Source of the DNA: Ciona intestinalis
Lineage: Eukaryota; Chordata; Ascidiacea; Phlebobranchia; Cionidae
Direction of reading: 5' to 3'
DNA length: 64,000 nucleotides
NCBI RefSeq assembly: GCF_000224145.3
Contig: NC_020167.2
Location: forward strand, 3,540,977 to 3,604,976
In this document: one piece after another, positions 32,901 through 45,694 of the stretch
Numbering within the stretch: the first letter of the stretch is position 1
Layout: each line of letters opens with the position of its first letter
Position numbers and translations under genes: made by a program
Notes under the pieces: generated by a model
The model's input: only the letters and a program-made list of their open reading frames with translations
Told to the model about the DNA's origin: nothing
The model's database searches: none

Positions 32901-35555
32901 TTTCTGGTTCACTTACATTATATCAACTGTGACCAAACTTTAAGTCTGATAATCGGGCTCTTAAAAAACTACCAGAGTTTAAAAACTACCAGAAAAATAC
33001 TGAATTGCGCTGTCCATACATCAAAACGAAATTGCCGCTATACAAGGCACTGCGCTTATATGAAAATTTAAAGAATATAACAAAGTCATAAGAAATTTAT
33101 TATCAAGGCCGTTTAAACCTGCTTTTATCCTCTTTAGATTGTTATATGCTGTCCTACCCCACTGGGTCGCCAACCAGTTACGACATAAAAAGAAAGTACC
33201 GCCGAAAAGATTTGACAATGTAACTATTCTGTTCAGCGGACTTGTTGGATTTAGCGAGGTAAGTTACATTTTCAAGTCAAACATTTTTCGTCAGTGATAA
33301 AACGTTCATCAGATACCCATTTTTTATAACATCCGATTTGTTTTTTACTCCAGTCATACTATTAGCTTAGTAACAGCGATCTGACTTATGGAATTTCTAA
33401 ATCTGGCTTCTTTAAGTTTATTACCTCCGTTGCGGAAATTTCATTCCAGAATAAACTTTTCTGTTTCAGTTTTGTGCGAAGAATACGACGTCAGACGGGG
33501 CTATGAAAATAGTGCAATTGCTTAACGCTGTGTATACGACCTTCGATCGGCTTACCGACCCGAAGACGAACCCATTCGTTTACAAAGTAAGTTGAGGTGT
33601 TTTAAAATCGTAGGAACCAGACTTCAGCTGGAAGTTTTAGACCACTGGTTGAGCAATAGTAACGTATACTTGTGGAATCTTTTTTTTTAATATTTAGTGG
33701 TGTGGGGGGAGATCGGACACCTTTAGCCCTTAATATCCAAATATTTTGATCGTGTTTTAAACAAATAACAACCATACGAGGATACGGAATTATAATTCTT
33801 CTTTGTTTACTACCAAATGGCAAGTAAAAATAGATTTAAAAAGGTGGCTATCTTTCCTCACCCTATTATATGCTTTACAATGCAGGTTGAAACCGTAGGC
33901 GACAAATACATGGCAGTGAGTGGTCTTCCCGAACCTTGTCACGATAATGCTCGGCATATCTGCGAGATGGCGCTAGAGATCATGGATTTGAGCAGACAGA
34001 TTAACATTGACAGTCATTCTATAAAGGTAAGAACACATTTTAGATAACCTAAGCAAAAATGGGTTCTAATTAACATTTGTGTTGTTACATTATGGTTATC
34101 AAAATACAGGGAGCTAATAAAATTTTCGATGTTTTTTTTGTTATGTTTGATTTGTTTATTTTTTTTTTGTTATGTTTGATTTGTTTTTTGATTTGTTAAG
34201 TTGCTAGCTGCAACAGCCACGCTTTTGAAATGACGCTCTTTTCGACATCTTTTATCCATAACGTGTTTTACAACTGCGATTTTGCTGTTTAAGTGCTTTT
34301 TTCTTTCTTTAAATAACACAATCTTCGCTATCGTTTTCCAAAATAATAAACAAAAACGCGTGTCATTTTAAGTTATGAAAAGTATATATTAAAAGTATGT
34401 TTGGCAAATTTGCATTGTAGGTGACAATAGGTATTCATACTGGTGATGTTGTAACTGGAGTTATCGGTCAACGTACTCCAAGGTATTGTCTCTTTGGGAA
34501 CACTGTGAACATATCATCAAGGTGCGAAACGACAGGAATACCCGGAGAAATCAATGTATCGGAGTTTACGTATAGGTATGTATAGTTTCGATGTATATAG
34601 TGGTGTGGAAGACGGGAGACTTTAGCAGATAATATATTAATATTCTAATCGTGTTTTAAACAATTAACATTACTATATGGGTCGTGAGAATGCGGTTTTA
34701 TAATTCTTTAAATGTTCTTCAATTAATTCTTTGATTAAAATTCAATTCTTTGATTAATACCAAATGGGACTAGAAAATAGAATAAAGGGGTATCCCATCT
34801 TCTCCCTCCCTACTATATATTTGATAGGTCCTATATGGAATTGTAGATAAAACGGACTGTCATGAACAGTCGTAATTTGCATTAAAGTGTCTAGTGATTG
34901 AAAATATTATGCTACTTGATATATATTTTAATGTAATTAGGCGTGGGTGTAATTAAGCCTTCTATACAGTATCTGGTTCATTGATATGATTGAAAACCTA
35001 GCTCATGTTGTTTAATATGATATATATATATATATATACATACCTTCAACGCATATTTTTATTCGTCTGCTATGGAAACAGATAACGCTTCACATGTTCT
35101 TATACGTTTCCGGGCACTGTGTAATTAATTGGGACATATTTGCGCCGAACTATTATATAGTAGGGTGGGGGGAGATGACACACCTTTTTATTCCATTTTC
35201 TTGTCCTATATGGCAGTAAACGAAGAACAGCCAAAGAATAATAAAAACGTATCCTAACGACTCCCATTGACCGTTGTTAATTGTTTAAAACACGATCAGG
35301 ATATTTGAATATTCAGTGCTAAAAGTGTCCTTTAAAAGTGAACCGTTTTACCGTTTAGCAATTGAGTATTATACTATCCAACTTTTAAATCGCGTGTTAA
35401 CATAGACTCTATGTCATAGAGCGATCCAGTCACCGGACTGTTACAGCCCTCGGTGCAAATTCCGACTACGCGGAGATGTTCAAATGAAAGGCAAAAATGA
35501 ACCGATGAAAATGTACATTTTATCTCGACGTGATCTGCATGAGACTGACCTTTAG
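26952..35555 (+). CDS. GUCY1B1: Soluble guanylate cyclase beta subunit (15 coding exons, 706 aa)
   Basis: NO-sensing subunit that pairs with an alpha subunit to make cGMP. Exons: 26952-26954, 27064-27137, 27238-27338, 27626-27744, 28184-28381, 29881-30036, 30753-30972, 31375-31551, 32011-32215, 32462-32659, 33138-33258, 33470-33586, 33886-34026, 34421-34575, 35420-35555. The H-NOX domain begins [18 protein letters not shown]. The heme ligand is His105 in LDALHDHL, and the YxSxR motif is Tyr135-Ser137-Arg139, at vertebrate numbering. The HNOBA/PAS segment ([16 protein letters not shown]), the coiled coil ([11 protein letters not shown]) and the cyclase domain ([33 protein letters not shown]) follow. 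It is about 87 aa longer than human beta1, mostly from an acidic/Cys insertion in exons 7-8 and a charged one in exon 9. Exon 1 codes only the start Met. beta1 is favoured over beta2, but not proven. Confidence 0.95.
29247..30385 (+). repeat. Segment also present at 12161-13451
   Basis: Guanylate cyclase intron 5 end, exon 6 and intron 6 start. This version sits in the correct gene order and lacks the SINE fragment found in the other copy. Confidence 0.93.
30089..30265 (-). mobile_element. TIR MITE, inverse orientation
   Basis: Same insertion as 13154-13331, in guanylate cyclase intron 6. Confidence 0.65.
31771..31945 (+). mobile_element. TIR MITE
   Basis: GTAGTAGGGTGGGGG to GTGTCCCATCGCCCCCCACT. 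Guanylate cyclase intron 8. Confidence 0.7.
33695..33870 (+). mobile_element. TIR MITE abutting a splice acceptor
   Basis: TAGTGGTGTGGGGGGAGATC to TCTTTCCTCACCCTATTATA; ends 15 bases before guanylate cyclase exon 13. Confidence 0.7.
34594..34818 (+). mobile_element. TIR MITE with small internal duplication
   Basis: TATATAGTGGTGTGGAAGAC to CTTCTCCCTCCCTACTATA. An ATTCTTTGATTAA duplication lengthens it. Last cyclase intron. Confidence 0.65.
35153..35337 (-). mobile_element. TIR MITE, inverse, right end lost
   Basis: TATATAGTAGGGTGGGGGG start and reverse-strand body; stops after AAAAGTGTCC. Last guanylate cyclase intron. Confidence 0.65.
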
Positions 35556-36565
35556 AAGACTGACCTCTACCAGTTTCATCTGGTTCTTTATCACTGTGAA
35601 AGTAAACGAATGTGACCGTCCAACATCACTGTATTTCGCAGCAATCATTTGTGAAGTTTGATTGTTATACTGAATAAAATACTATAAATTGTAATGCGCG
35701 TGAGTGGAATTGAAATCTTCGGAAATATGGTTCCCTAAGTTTAAATTTGTTTAGTTAGGTTTTTGATTTGACTTTTGAACTTGTAGAGATTTAACTTGGA
35801 AAAAGTAACAGAAGTACGAATAACTCGGTGACGCTGACATTATATTCAAGAGTGGTTGTCCTGTGGTTAAGTGCGATGTTGTAAGTGAAAGACCTCACTC
35901 GTAAAGAACAGAAACAACGTTAAAGCTAAATGCTTTAAATGAGAATCCAAAACAGGAAATCACTGTAAAGTGAGTTTGTTATGTCACATTGTTTAACTAG
36001 CGTCACAATCAGCCCGCTATCCAATTAGTCACTTTATAATTAAAACGCATTTTATAATAAAATGTGCCTATTTATTAGTGCTCTGCTCTCTTGTGTTTTA
36101 GAGCAATGGTAAAGACAATTTATCAAAGATTCAAACTAATTTAGAAAAGGATTTAACTAATATAGAAAAAAAAATCTTACAATTTGAATAATTCCATAGA
36201 TAAAAGCACAAAAGTAAAGTTTTATTGCTATATTAGTATGTAACTGGGGACAAAAGTAGTGCAGACTGGACACTAGATGGTTAGATTGAAGCCAAAGATT
36301 CTTCTGACACTTACAAGTCAGTTCACAAAAAGATCTGAAATTTGTTTGTTTTGTTTAGTATTTCTTTTTATGACTGACATATTTGGTTGTTGCATGTCAA
36401 GTTATTATTATAAAACGGACAGTGCGGCGGTGTTTACGTGCACAAGTTTGAATTAATCGAAAATCTGATTTCAAATACAAAAAGTACAGTGAGTTTTAAA
36501 TTTTACAGCCTTATTAGTATCTTGTGTGTCTAATGAAGTACTGAAGTGTCACTTTTAAATTAGGG
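35556..36565. other. Intergenic region guanylate cyclase to ANKRD49
   Basis: AATAAA at 35673-35678 is a fitting poly(A) signal for the cyclase. No coding exon is supported in the rest. An acceptor-like ttaaattag just before the ANKRD49 ATG could be a cis or spliced-leader acceptor. Confidence 0.55.
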
Positions 36566-37102
36566 ATGAATTTTTTGATTGATTCAGACAGTAGTTCTGA
36601 TGATAATGAAGAACCAAGCAATGAAAATGAAAAGTTTCTATGGGCTGCAGGAAACGGGAAAATAGACATGGTTAAGCAAATGTTTGAAAGCAATTCAGAT
36701 CTTATAAAGTGGAAAGATGAAGATGGTTACACTGCAATACACCGTGCATCATCTGAAGGACAATTTGAAGTCATTGAGTATCTACTAAAACATGGTGCTG
36801 ATGCCAATGTAAAAACGCTAGATGGTTGGACGCCTTTGCACTGTGCATGTAAGTGGAACAATGCTAAAGCCGCTACCGTACTGTTGGCAAATGGTGCCGA
36901 AATAAACAATGTGACGAATGGTAATAACACTCCATTACATGCTGCTGCAAGTGAGAAAGGAAATGAAGATGTGCTGAAACTGTTGCTGGCACATGATAAA
37001 GTTGACATCAGTGTTGTGAATGATGGTGGAGATACTGCTTATGATTTAGTCAGAAGAAATACTGCTAATGCTGGTTTATTTCAAACTGCAGCATCGAAGT
37101 GA
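36566..37102 (+). CDS. ANKRD49: Ankyrin repeat domain protein 49 homologue (178 aa, single coding exon)
   Basis: An acidic N-terminus (DSDSSSDDNEE) is followed by about four ankyrin repeats: EDGYTAIHRASSEGQFEVIE, LDGWTPLHCACKWNNAKAAT, NGNNTPLHAAASEKGNEDVL and a terminal GGDTAYDLVRRN. The DGWTPLH-ACKWNN repeat is the most distinctive match to vertebrate ANKRD49, which also ends in a degenerate T-A-D-AR repeat. It is shorter than the human protein (about 239 aa), mainly at the N-terminus. Function in this animal is inferred only from vertebrates. The next gene starts 265 bases downstream on the same strand. Confidence 0.88.
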   Translation: MNFLIDSDSSSDDNEEPSNENEKFLWAAGNGKIDMVKQMFESNSDLIKWKDEDGYTAIHRASSEGQFEVIEYLLKHGADANVKTLDGWTPLHCACKWNNAKAATVLLANGAEINNVTNGNNTPLHAAASEKGNEDVLKLLLAHDKVDISVVNDGGDTAYDLVRRNTANAGLFQTAASK

Positions 37103-37367
37103 CAGTTAATCTTTCTTTATTTAAAGATGAACACGGGTTGTTTGTCTTTGCCTTTTTTTAGTTGTAGCTAGCTTAATCAGTATTGTATCTTATATTTTTA
37201 GGTTTGGCATAAGTTTAGTAGAGTGCTTGTTAGTAGCAGTTCGTTACCGGTCAAGTGCTCGTTAGGAGATTTGTTTTGTTTGTGTGTTTGTTCAAGTTTG
37301 GTGGTAAGGAATATTCAATCAGCAAATGCAAGTTTACTGAAATAACTCCAACAATATTCAAACTGTC

Positions 37368-40300
37368 ATGGCCACCCTGTCTTTTCCCGACTTATGTCGG
37401 TTGTTTTGTTGCCCCCCTTGCCCAGCTCACATTGCTTCAAAACTTGCATTTATTCCACCTGATCCCACCTACTCGGTGATGCCGGATGAAACTGGGAACA
37501 AGTATATGCTGCATCTCACTGATCGAGCTGAATGGCAGTACTCGGAGCGTGAACAACAAGCATTGGAGGTTAGTTTAATAATAAATATATATATAGTATA
37601 AAGGCTGTAGCTTGTAGGCACTGTTTTCTTTTTATTGTGGACCTGATATTTCTTTTCTGTTAATTAAAACAAAAAAGGCGCTAGTACAGGACTGTGAGAG
37701 CGTGAGTGTACATTAGCAGTCGAGAAGTAAAATATGAGTATCTGTTATTTAAATTGCATTTCTAGTCAGTTAGGAAGCTTTATAATTTAACAGTCGATAT
37801 GCTCCTGCTTGTACAATAATATTGATTATTTAAATACAAACTATACTACCCAACATATACCACACTCAGTCTACCTTTGTCCTTTATTAATTAATCATTT
37901 TCCAGGTATTTTTGGTTCGTACGTCTCGAGGCAATCGTGTTGCTTGTATGCATGTAAAGTGCACGACCACTGTCCCAGTAAGCAAATACACGCTTCTATT
38001 CTCACATGGAAACGCAGTAGACCTTGGACAAATGAGCTCATTTTACGTGGGACTCTCGGCTCGCTTAGGAGTCAATATTTTTTCATATGATTACTCGGGT
38101 TATGGCGCCAGTGCTGGACACCCGACGGAGAAAAATATCTATGCTGACATTGAAGCAGCTTTTCAATCACTGAGACAAAGGTGAGAGTACTGTTGGTGTG
38201 GTTAGATGAAGTACTAGTAACATATATTGCTATGCTGTTTTTTGCTGTGGTTTCTAAAAGCCCTCATAAGCTATGAGGAAATGGGTTTCACATCTAAAGT
38301 AAACAAAGAGTCAACCCACTGTGTGTTTAAGAATGTGAAACTGGTGCAAATGTAATTAACCTGTTTACCCTGTTTATAGGCTTAATTTCTGGCAATTATC
38401 AGTAATCTTGTGACATACATTATCTTTGCTACAGGTACTCAGTAAGCCCTGAACACATTATATTGTATGGGCAAAGCATTGGTACAGTGCCCACTATTGA
38501 CCTTGCAAAGAAATACGAATGTGGTGCCGTCATTCTACATTCCCCTTTACTATCGGGTCTACGTGTGGCGTTTCCAGATACCAAACGTTCATGGTGTTTC
38601 GATGTCTTCCCAAGGTATAACATCTCATATTGTTCAATTGTGTAGTAATAGGTGGTATAATGCTAAAAAGTAAATCTGTTAACATCCTATCCATCCTATG
38701 TAATTTTGTGTTTTTAATTTGTTATATAGGAATTTATAACAACTAGAAACAAGATTAAAGCAAAAAAACAACAGCAGCTTGATATGAAAATAAATTGCCT
38801 ATGCTTGTTATGGTTTTTAGCATAGAAAAAATTCCCAAAGTCACCTCCCTGTCCTTGTGATTCATGGGACAGAAGATGAGGTGATCGACTTCTCACATGG
38901 TCTTGCCATTTACGAGCAATGCCCTCGGGCTGTAGAACCACTCTGGGTTGAAGGTAAGATAAAAAATTGCCTGAAATATTTTTAAATTATTTTTCTGGGG
39001 AGAACGTAGAAGGCAAGATAAAAAGTTACCCAAATGATTTTCAATATTTATTCTCACTTCTTAGAAATAGCTTTATATATTAATATAGGAAATATGTGAA
39101 CCTGATAGATTTTACACTAAAAAAATAAATTAGAAAACCCTTGTGGTTTCAATATGGGCATGCGAATTGTTAACCACAAGTCAACTTGGTTAGCCAGAAA
39201 ATTTTAACCAAATTGGACAGAGGTTAATCCCTAAACCACAGGCACAGCAAATGTATTGAATGGTGAAATTCAATTACAGTTCACTTTTTAGTCTCTATTA
39301 ATCGCATTTGAAAAATGTTTTTTTTGTGTGTCTTGAGTTTTGGGATTACTATTTCAAATAGTATATTAAAACTATAAAACACTTGAAAAATGGAAATGAT
39401 ACAGATGCGTAAAGATTAAACTAGTTCCTTTCGTTATCTGTAAAAAAAAAGCAAATTAACTGTTAGATAAAGCTGTCTTTATTCCTTTTTTGGCCATGTA
39501 TTTTTGAGTTGGTGTTGCTGCAGATGTAATATAATGTGAATAAAATGTAATGCCTAGGAAGTAAGACGGACCTTGTTAAATTACCAACAACACAATTGTT
39601 AAATTCCTTAGATTACATGCCGTATATTTGTGGTGAAATATTGAAATAATTGTGATACAGCCCACCCCCCAAAAATTATTGTTTTTACCCCCCCCCCCTA
39701 CAAATGTTTTTAACCAGGTTTATTTGCAATAGTTTCAACAGTTTTCGTTTATTACAAGTTTGAATAATAAATAAATCTTTATTTTATTTAACAACTTAAT
39801 CTTATTTTAACTCTACAAATTTAACTCCTTTTTAAGAAATCATGGTAATAACACAAAGTTGCATAATAATATGCGTGTCCGTGTCACCAACGTAATAACA
39901 ATTTAATAGTTTTCAGTTTAACAAGCAAAGTAAGGGGGTGTGTTTAGTTGGTGTGAATGAGGCCCAGTACTTGTTTTCCTGATAGTGATTCAGTACATAA
40001 TTGTTACTTGTTATTTTTCCCCCACAAAATAAACTGCATAGTTTAGTAGTATGTTGTTATGAACAATGTGAGAAATGATTTTACATTGTATCGAATACTT
40101 CATTGACAACCAACTTCCTGTATTGTATGGTGGTGTTATTGTAACCACAATATCCAGCAGTATTTTACTTGTTTGGTCATCGAGGAAAATTTTGTTTGTG
40201 GTTGTGGAGTATGATGGTAACTTTACAGGTTTACAGTTTATTAGTTTGCCTTGGGCCCAAATGTTGTGTTGATGGGCTAATTTACAGATAAATACAAGAG

Positions 40301-42018
40301 TTCAGAATATATATGCTATAAACATTGGATAATATAGTACTCTAAAAATTTCGTAACCGAAATCATTGAATGACATGTGTATAAGAATAAGTCCTATATA
40401 TTATATATAATTGATATTTTAAAATAACACAAGTCACAACAAATTAAGGAATTGGCCTAATTGAATTTAGGACCAGTTGAACTTATAATAGTCTTGTATG
40501 TTGTATGTATTTTTTGTATGTCATTTAAAGTTCTAGCATGTAGGTCATGACATGTATATTGGTTGGTGAAAAAGTGTTATGTTTGTTGATAATCTTTGTT
40601 ATATTTGTATAATATAATGTACAGTCATACTTTGACACTTCATACATTTCACTGTTGCTTGAAATCTGCATTTTTAATAAACTGTTTTATTTTATTTATG
40701 GGGATTAAACAGTTTAAAGATTACCAGCTTGTGTGAAAGTGAAGGGATTACACAGAGGCCCAGAAGGATATTAAAACTAAAATTTAACAGATACCATAGA
40801 TAAGAAATAAACATAAGCATGTGAATTGGGCCATTTGTCCATAAGTTGCATAATAGTACTGTGGGGTAAGATAGGACAACTTTAGCACTTAATATCCAAA
40901 TATCCTGATTGTGTTTTAAACAATTAACAACGGTCTACAGGAATTCTGAGTATATGGTTTTCTACTTTATTGACTGTTCTTTACTACCAAATCAGACGAG
41001 AAAATAAAATAAATAGGTGTCTAATCTTTCCCCACCCTACTATAAAGAAATATCTTACATATATAATGTTTTTGATAAAAATGAATTGCCTTTTAAAATT
41101 TAATTATGTCGAATACAAATATAGGTATCATAGGTATAGAAAGAGACATCACTTAATGTGTGATAATGTATGTGTCACTTTGAACTCAAATAACCAATAA
41201 CTATACCTTTGGTTAAAGTGTTGTTAAATAAACATTAAGTTTAGTTGTTATAGTTAGAAAGTGTGGAAAGATTTTACCACCAGTGCCAATGAAGACAGAT
41301 AGACAGAAAAAACTATTTGCTTTCACCAATCAAACAAAACAATTATTTTAATGTAATTACCTATTAGTAAAAGTAATTTCTTTAGAGGCTAAGTTATCCA
41401 AAGAGAGTTAAATCAAATTAACTAAATTTAATTGTTTCTTGCGTTTTACAAAGTCGGTCTAAAAATAAAACCTAGAAATTCTGGTTATGGTAAACTAACC
41501 ATGAAAGCCACTATGTTCATTGTTCACAAAGAACAGCTTATTACAGAATACTAATAAAACCTGTATTGATTTCTCGCATAAAATGATGGCTTATGTTAAT
41601 ACTGAAATCCTAATTTTGTACTAAAGTGCATTTATAATTTTAATAATATATATATATATAAAACATATAAATATGCACAATTTTTGTTTAAATATATATA
41701 TATATATATACATATATTAATAATTTCTTACTCTAAAAGTAAATTCGGATCTTAGGTTTAATGCTTTAACACAAAAAAAACAAAACCAGATATTTGTCAA
41801 ATTATGGGTTTCTGTATTTTGGCAAAGTAGCCTTATTATCATTTAAAAATGCTGTGTACGACTACCTGGTTATTTAAGCATGCATATTATGTGGATTCTT
41901 TCCCTTGAAGACCATAATCAATAATTTGTAATTTTCAGGTGCCGGCCACAATGACATAGAACTGTACAGCCAATATGTGGAAAGGTTACGTCAGTTTATC
42001 CACAACGAATTGCCCTAA
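37368..42018 (+). CDS. ABHD17: ABHD17-family depalmitoylating hydrolase, 5 exons, apparent frameshift in exon 4
   Basis: A membrane-anchored alpha/beta hydrolase that removes palmitate from proteins such as Ras and PSD-95 in vertebrates. Exons 37368-37568, 37906-38180, 38435-38614, 38821-38953, 41939-42018. The N-terminal cysteine cluster [10 protein letters not shown] is the palmitoylated membrane anchor of the family. [29 protein letters not shown] and the nucleophile elbow GQSIG (exon 3) follow. The acid residue is in GTEDEVIDF (exon 4) and the histidine in GAGHND (exon 5). After IEKIPKVTS the frame breaks at about 38847-38849: the downstream GTEDEV match is one frame off, as if one base were missing in the C run. 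Length and everything else are normal for the family. The paralogue letter (A, B or C) cannot be assigned. AATAAA at 42319-42324. Confidence 0.92.
40854..41044 (+). mobile_element. TIR MITE
   Basis: AGTACTGTGGGGTAAGATAG to CTTTCCCCACCCTACTATA. Inside the 3 kb last intron of ABHD17. Confidence 0.7.
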
Positions 42019-43612
42019 ACTCACATTACTCGTATGTAAAATTATGACTGTGTTACATTATAGCAGTGGTTTAACTAAGTACATAGTTTTTAATATAGTT
42101 TTAAGCAGATTAGTATTCTCTAATTAGTACAATTTACCTTAGGAATTATTTTTGATATTTCACATTGGACCGATAGGCTATAAATAGAATACCTAAAAAA
42201 TTCTTTTGTATTCAATAATTTCCTAATGTTTTACATCCGACAGATAGGCTATAATAGAATACCTAAAAACATTTTTTGTATTTAAATAGCTATTGAATTC
42301 CTTTATGATAAACAATACAATAAAGTGTGACTGTGTGTACTTAGTAAAAGGCTAACACACTTTTGGTTGGGGTGGTTTTACTGGGTTTCTAAAATGGGTC
42401 GCTTTAACAAAAAGGTTAAAAATCACTGCAATATATACAGACATACCAAAGCTTCAGAATGCCCATCTAACTCACTGTGTGCAATAAATGTAACAGTTTT
42501 GTTAACTGGTTTAATTTTTTTATTGCTGTTGTAAAGTAGCAGAATAAGGTTTGACACTAAATGCTTGTAAAAGTACAGCAACATTTTTATTTTATTTCTA
42601 GGTTAATCCTGTGAAGAATGCCTGCGTACTGTTGCTGATGATCTGCACATTTGATTGGAATAATCTACAATTACTTTCATAATCTTTGTAACAGGTCAAT
42701 TAAGATCTTCTATCAGGACTGTGGAGTATTTTTGTACAAAGTTATTTTTAAAGTAACTCGCGCAAAAGAATGTCTATTTTTAGTGTCGGCTGTTTACACC
42801 GATATATTTCATAATTTGTTGTGACTTGTGATTATATTGTTTCGGTTGCCTTGCTGTTTCCAGGAACCTCAGATTTCGAACTATCATAAACTGTACCAAG
42901 ATTTAAATTAAAATTTTTTATGTATTGTGGTACGTATATTAATATTATCACTTTCTGTTTCTGTTTTTCTGATCGTACAAAATTAAAGTGGGAATTTTCC
43001 CACTAAATCTACTTCATCTCCAACTCTGCTGGTGGACTAACAGTAAAAGTTATTATTTTCAATTTTTAGAAAAGTAAGTTTTTATTCATATAATAGTATA
43101 TGAGCAATGTCATGCTTGCAATTCAATCAATTGCAATGCATACATTTGCCGTTTTTCCCAGATGAACTGTAGATTATATTCAGTTTTCACAAATCAAAGT
43201 AACTTTCATTGACAACTCATTTTACAAGCGTTAATTATATTCTATATTGCTTAACCAAGGTTTCAACAGTTTTGTATTACAGTTGTCAGTTGTTCTGCAC
43301 TTGCTTTTGGCTGCTCCCATTTTTGAGCAATGTATTATTACTGGCAGCCAAATGTATTTCCTCTGCCTCGGGTTTTTTGCTCCAGGAATTGGTTGGTCTG
43401 TGTACAGCAACATGTTATTTAAATTTTAAAAGTTGTATTGCCAAGTAGCATTGTAGTCGTCTACTAATTCGCTCGGTGCAATTTTGTTGGAATCAGTTAT
43501 TTCCTAAACCTTTAAACACCAATAAACTAAATATGAAGGTACTTGTAGTTTTTTTATAGAGTCCGGTGAAAGCGCGTTTATAATTGCATTTCCGAATGAA
43601 AAAATATAATTT
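42019..43612. other. Convergent intergenic region ABHD17 / NCDN
   Basis: 3' UTRs of two convergent genes. A + strand poly(A) signal is at 42319-42324, and a TTTATT at about 43082 could serve the minus-strand gene. No further gene is supported. Confidence 0.55.
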
Positions 43613-45694
43613 CTATGCTTCAAGCACAGCATTAAGAAGACCATAACATGTCTGTGTTTCTCCTTCTGGGTCACTGTTGTGTTTAGATATTAAGTTTTGA
43701 ATTTTTCTTTGAATTCCACTTTCCAGAACCAGCTCTTTTATCCAAAGCTCGGTTTTCAAACATCGAATGAATTCCTTCATTATGATTGGCCAAAGTTGTT
43801 CAACTGATGCCCACATGCTCTTATAACTGCAGGAAAATATATTCATATATTATACAAAGTGATCTACATAAAATGAAACTGGTTTTCTTAAATAGCATTT
43901 AAATTATAACACCTTTAAGACTTTCACTTAGGTCTTTAATTACATCAAAATTGAATGATTTTTAATGCATAGAGCGGAAAATAAACTAAACAACTCCTTA
44001 AGAAAATAGAATTACCTAGAAGAGACTTCTATCCCAGCTTCACCAACTTTGTGAATGTTGTGCAAAAATGAGACGAGAGTTTTAAAAAATCTTTCTTGTT
44101 CGACAAGATTGTGCGCAATTTCAAGGTTCCAAACAATCAGTGTGAGTGTTCCAATGTAAAATGCCAATGCAGTTGTTTTAGGTATGCTTATAAAATATCT
44201 CATAAATGATTTTAACATTGATATAAAACAGTCTTTTTCTCCAGATTCCAAACAGAGGACCATTAAACATTGTGAAACCAAACAAGAGGTTTCTTCTGAA
44301 ACATTGGATCCAGAATCCACCAATATTTGCCCAAAAATTTCGATAATTCCACTCTCTAAGATAGCATTTCTGGAAGATGCATTTTCAGCATAGTTGAGTA
44401 TTCCAGGAGATACAGCTTTTAAAATATCATCAACATGCTCTTTTATGCATACCTTTAAAGCACTTAGAAAAGTAGGAGCAATTGCGATACCGAGTTCAGA
44501 AGTAGCGTACATTTCCACGTTAAGCCATGAAGAAACTGTGCGAAGACATGCAATTAAAAGGGTAGGACTTTTAGTTTCCATGAATTTTGTCATTAAAATT
44601 TCTATTGATTTTATGGCATCAGTCAGTGGCGCATCCAGAGATGTTATCTCCTCGAAGGTGAAAAGTTCATTTTCACTTTCAACTTGGTCAAATTGGGCGA
44701 TATGGGAGCAACATGCTTCTATGATTGTAAAACATGTCAATAATACTTTCTGTGCATCATCAGATGAGGAATTATCCCAGTCATACACCAGCATTCTTAT
44801 TTCCACACATGCAAGTCGAACAAGTAGTACTGATAATTTTTTATCTTGGTCCGTTTTGGTCGTCCAATTTAATTTATAAAGGTTTGTCAGTGTAGCAGAA
44901 AGAGAAAGTGCAGGATTTCTTTGAGCAGGACCAACTCTACTTGCGAAAATGTCACACAAACTGCTCGCCACATTTTCTATCCAAAGTTGATTGTACTGTT
45001 CAGTACAAGATGCTGGCATTGAAGAAATGCATGCATTAAGAGATCGTATCAAACTAAATTTATTTTCGCTTTGGTCTGTTTTTATGTCAGATGAGATTAA
45101 TTTAAGAAAATTTATCAAACTGTCGGATAAATGTTCCCAATTTTTCGGATCTTCCTGTAATAGCTTGGTCAAAATAAATATGACCATTTCATGATGGCTT
45201 TCAGAGTCTAATTTTTCATAGACTTTACATATAATTTCAACTGTAGGGTGGCGCAAAAGTACTTTAGCTCCGTCATTCGTGTCGGCAAGTGCAGTGACCA
45301 ATTGCAGACAGTCTGTCACCATTGTTGGGTTACCAGCTGTTGATTCTACATCTGAAAGGATATTTAAAAGATGTGGAACAGATTTTCGCAGCTCTGTTCT
45401 TTCTACTAATTCTGGATTAGACGCAAATGACGCCAAAATTGAGACACCAAGCGACTGCATAATATCTTTCGGGCAATCCGGATCATCGCTATTTGCTGCG
45501 AGTAATCTCATTGGAAACGAAAATCCAATGGTTTCAAATAATTCCAATCGTTCATTTTCGTTTAGATTTCCAGCTTCTAACAGTTTGGTTATAATCAGCA
45601 GTGAGGCAAACCGTTGGCTATCATTTTTCGCCCTCTTCACGACACTCAATATGGAATGGAAACTTTGAGATTTTTGATTCATCGCACTTTTCAT
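43613..45694 (-). CDS. NCDN: Neurochondrin homologue (2 coding exons, 630 aa)
   Basis: Coding exons on the minus strand are 45694-44016 and 43826-43613, joined across the split Ser codon. The N-terminus matches vertebrate neurochondrin in a row: AKNDSQRFASLLIITKLLEA, then GFSFPMRLL, a DCP context and LGVSILASFASNPEL; RNPAL and LLVRLACVEIRML match later parts. The protein is an all-helical armadillo-like repeat protein, about 100 residues shorter than human (729). In vertebrates it acts in neurons in mGluR/Gq signalling and neurite growth; that role is carried over by homology only. Two Met codons (45694, 45682) are near; I took the first. It converges with ABHD17. Confidence 0.9.

Noticed and set aside
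43613..45694. Reading the minus-strand helical-repeat gene as PSMD5 or another HEAT/ARM protein
   Set aside because: The ordered N-terminal matches (AKND-Q-FA-LL--TK, GF-FP-RLL, LGV--LA-F-S-PEL) are specific to neurochondrin.
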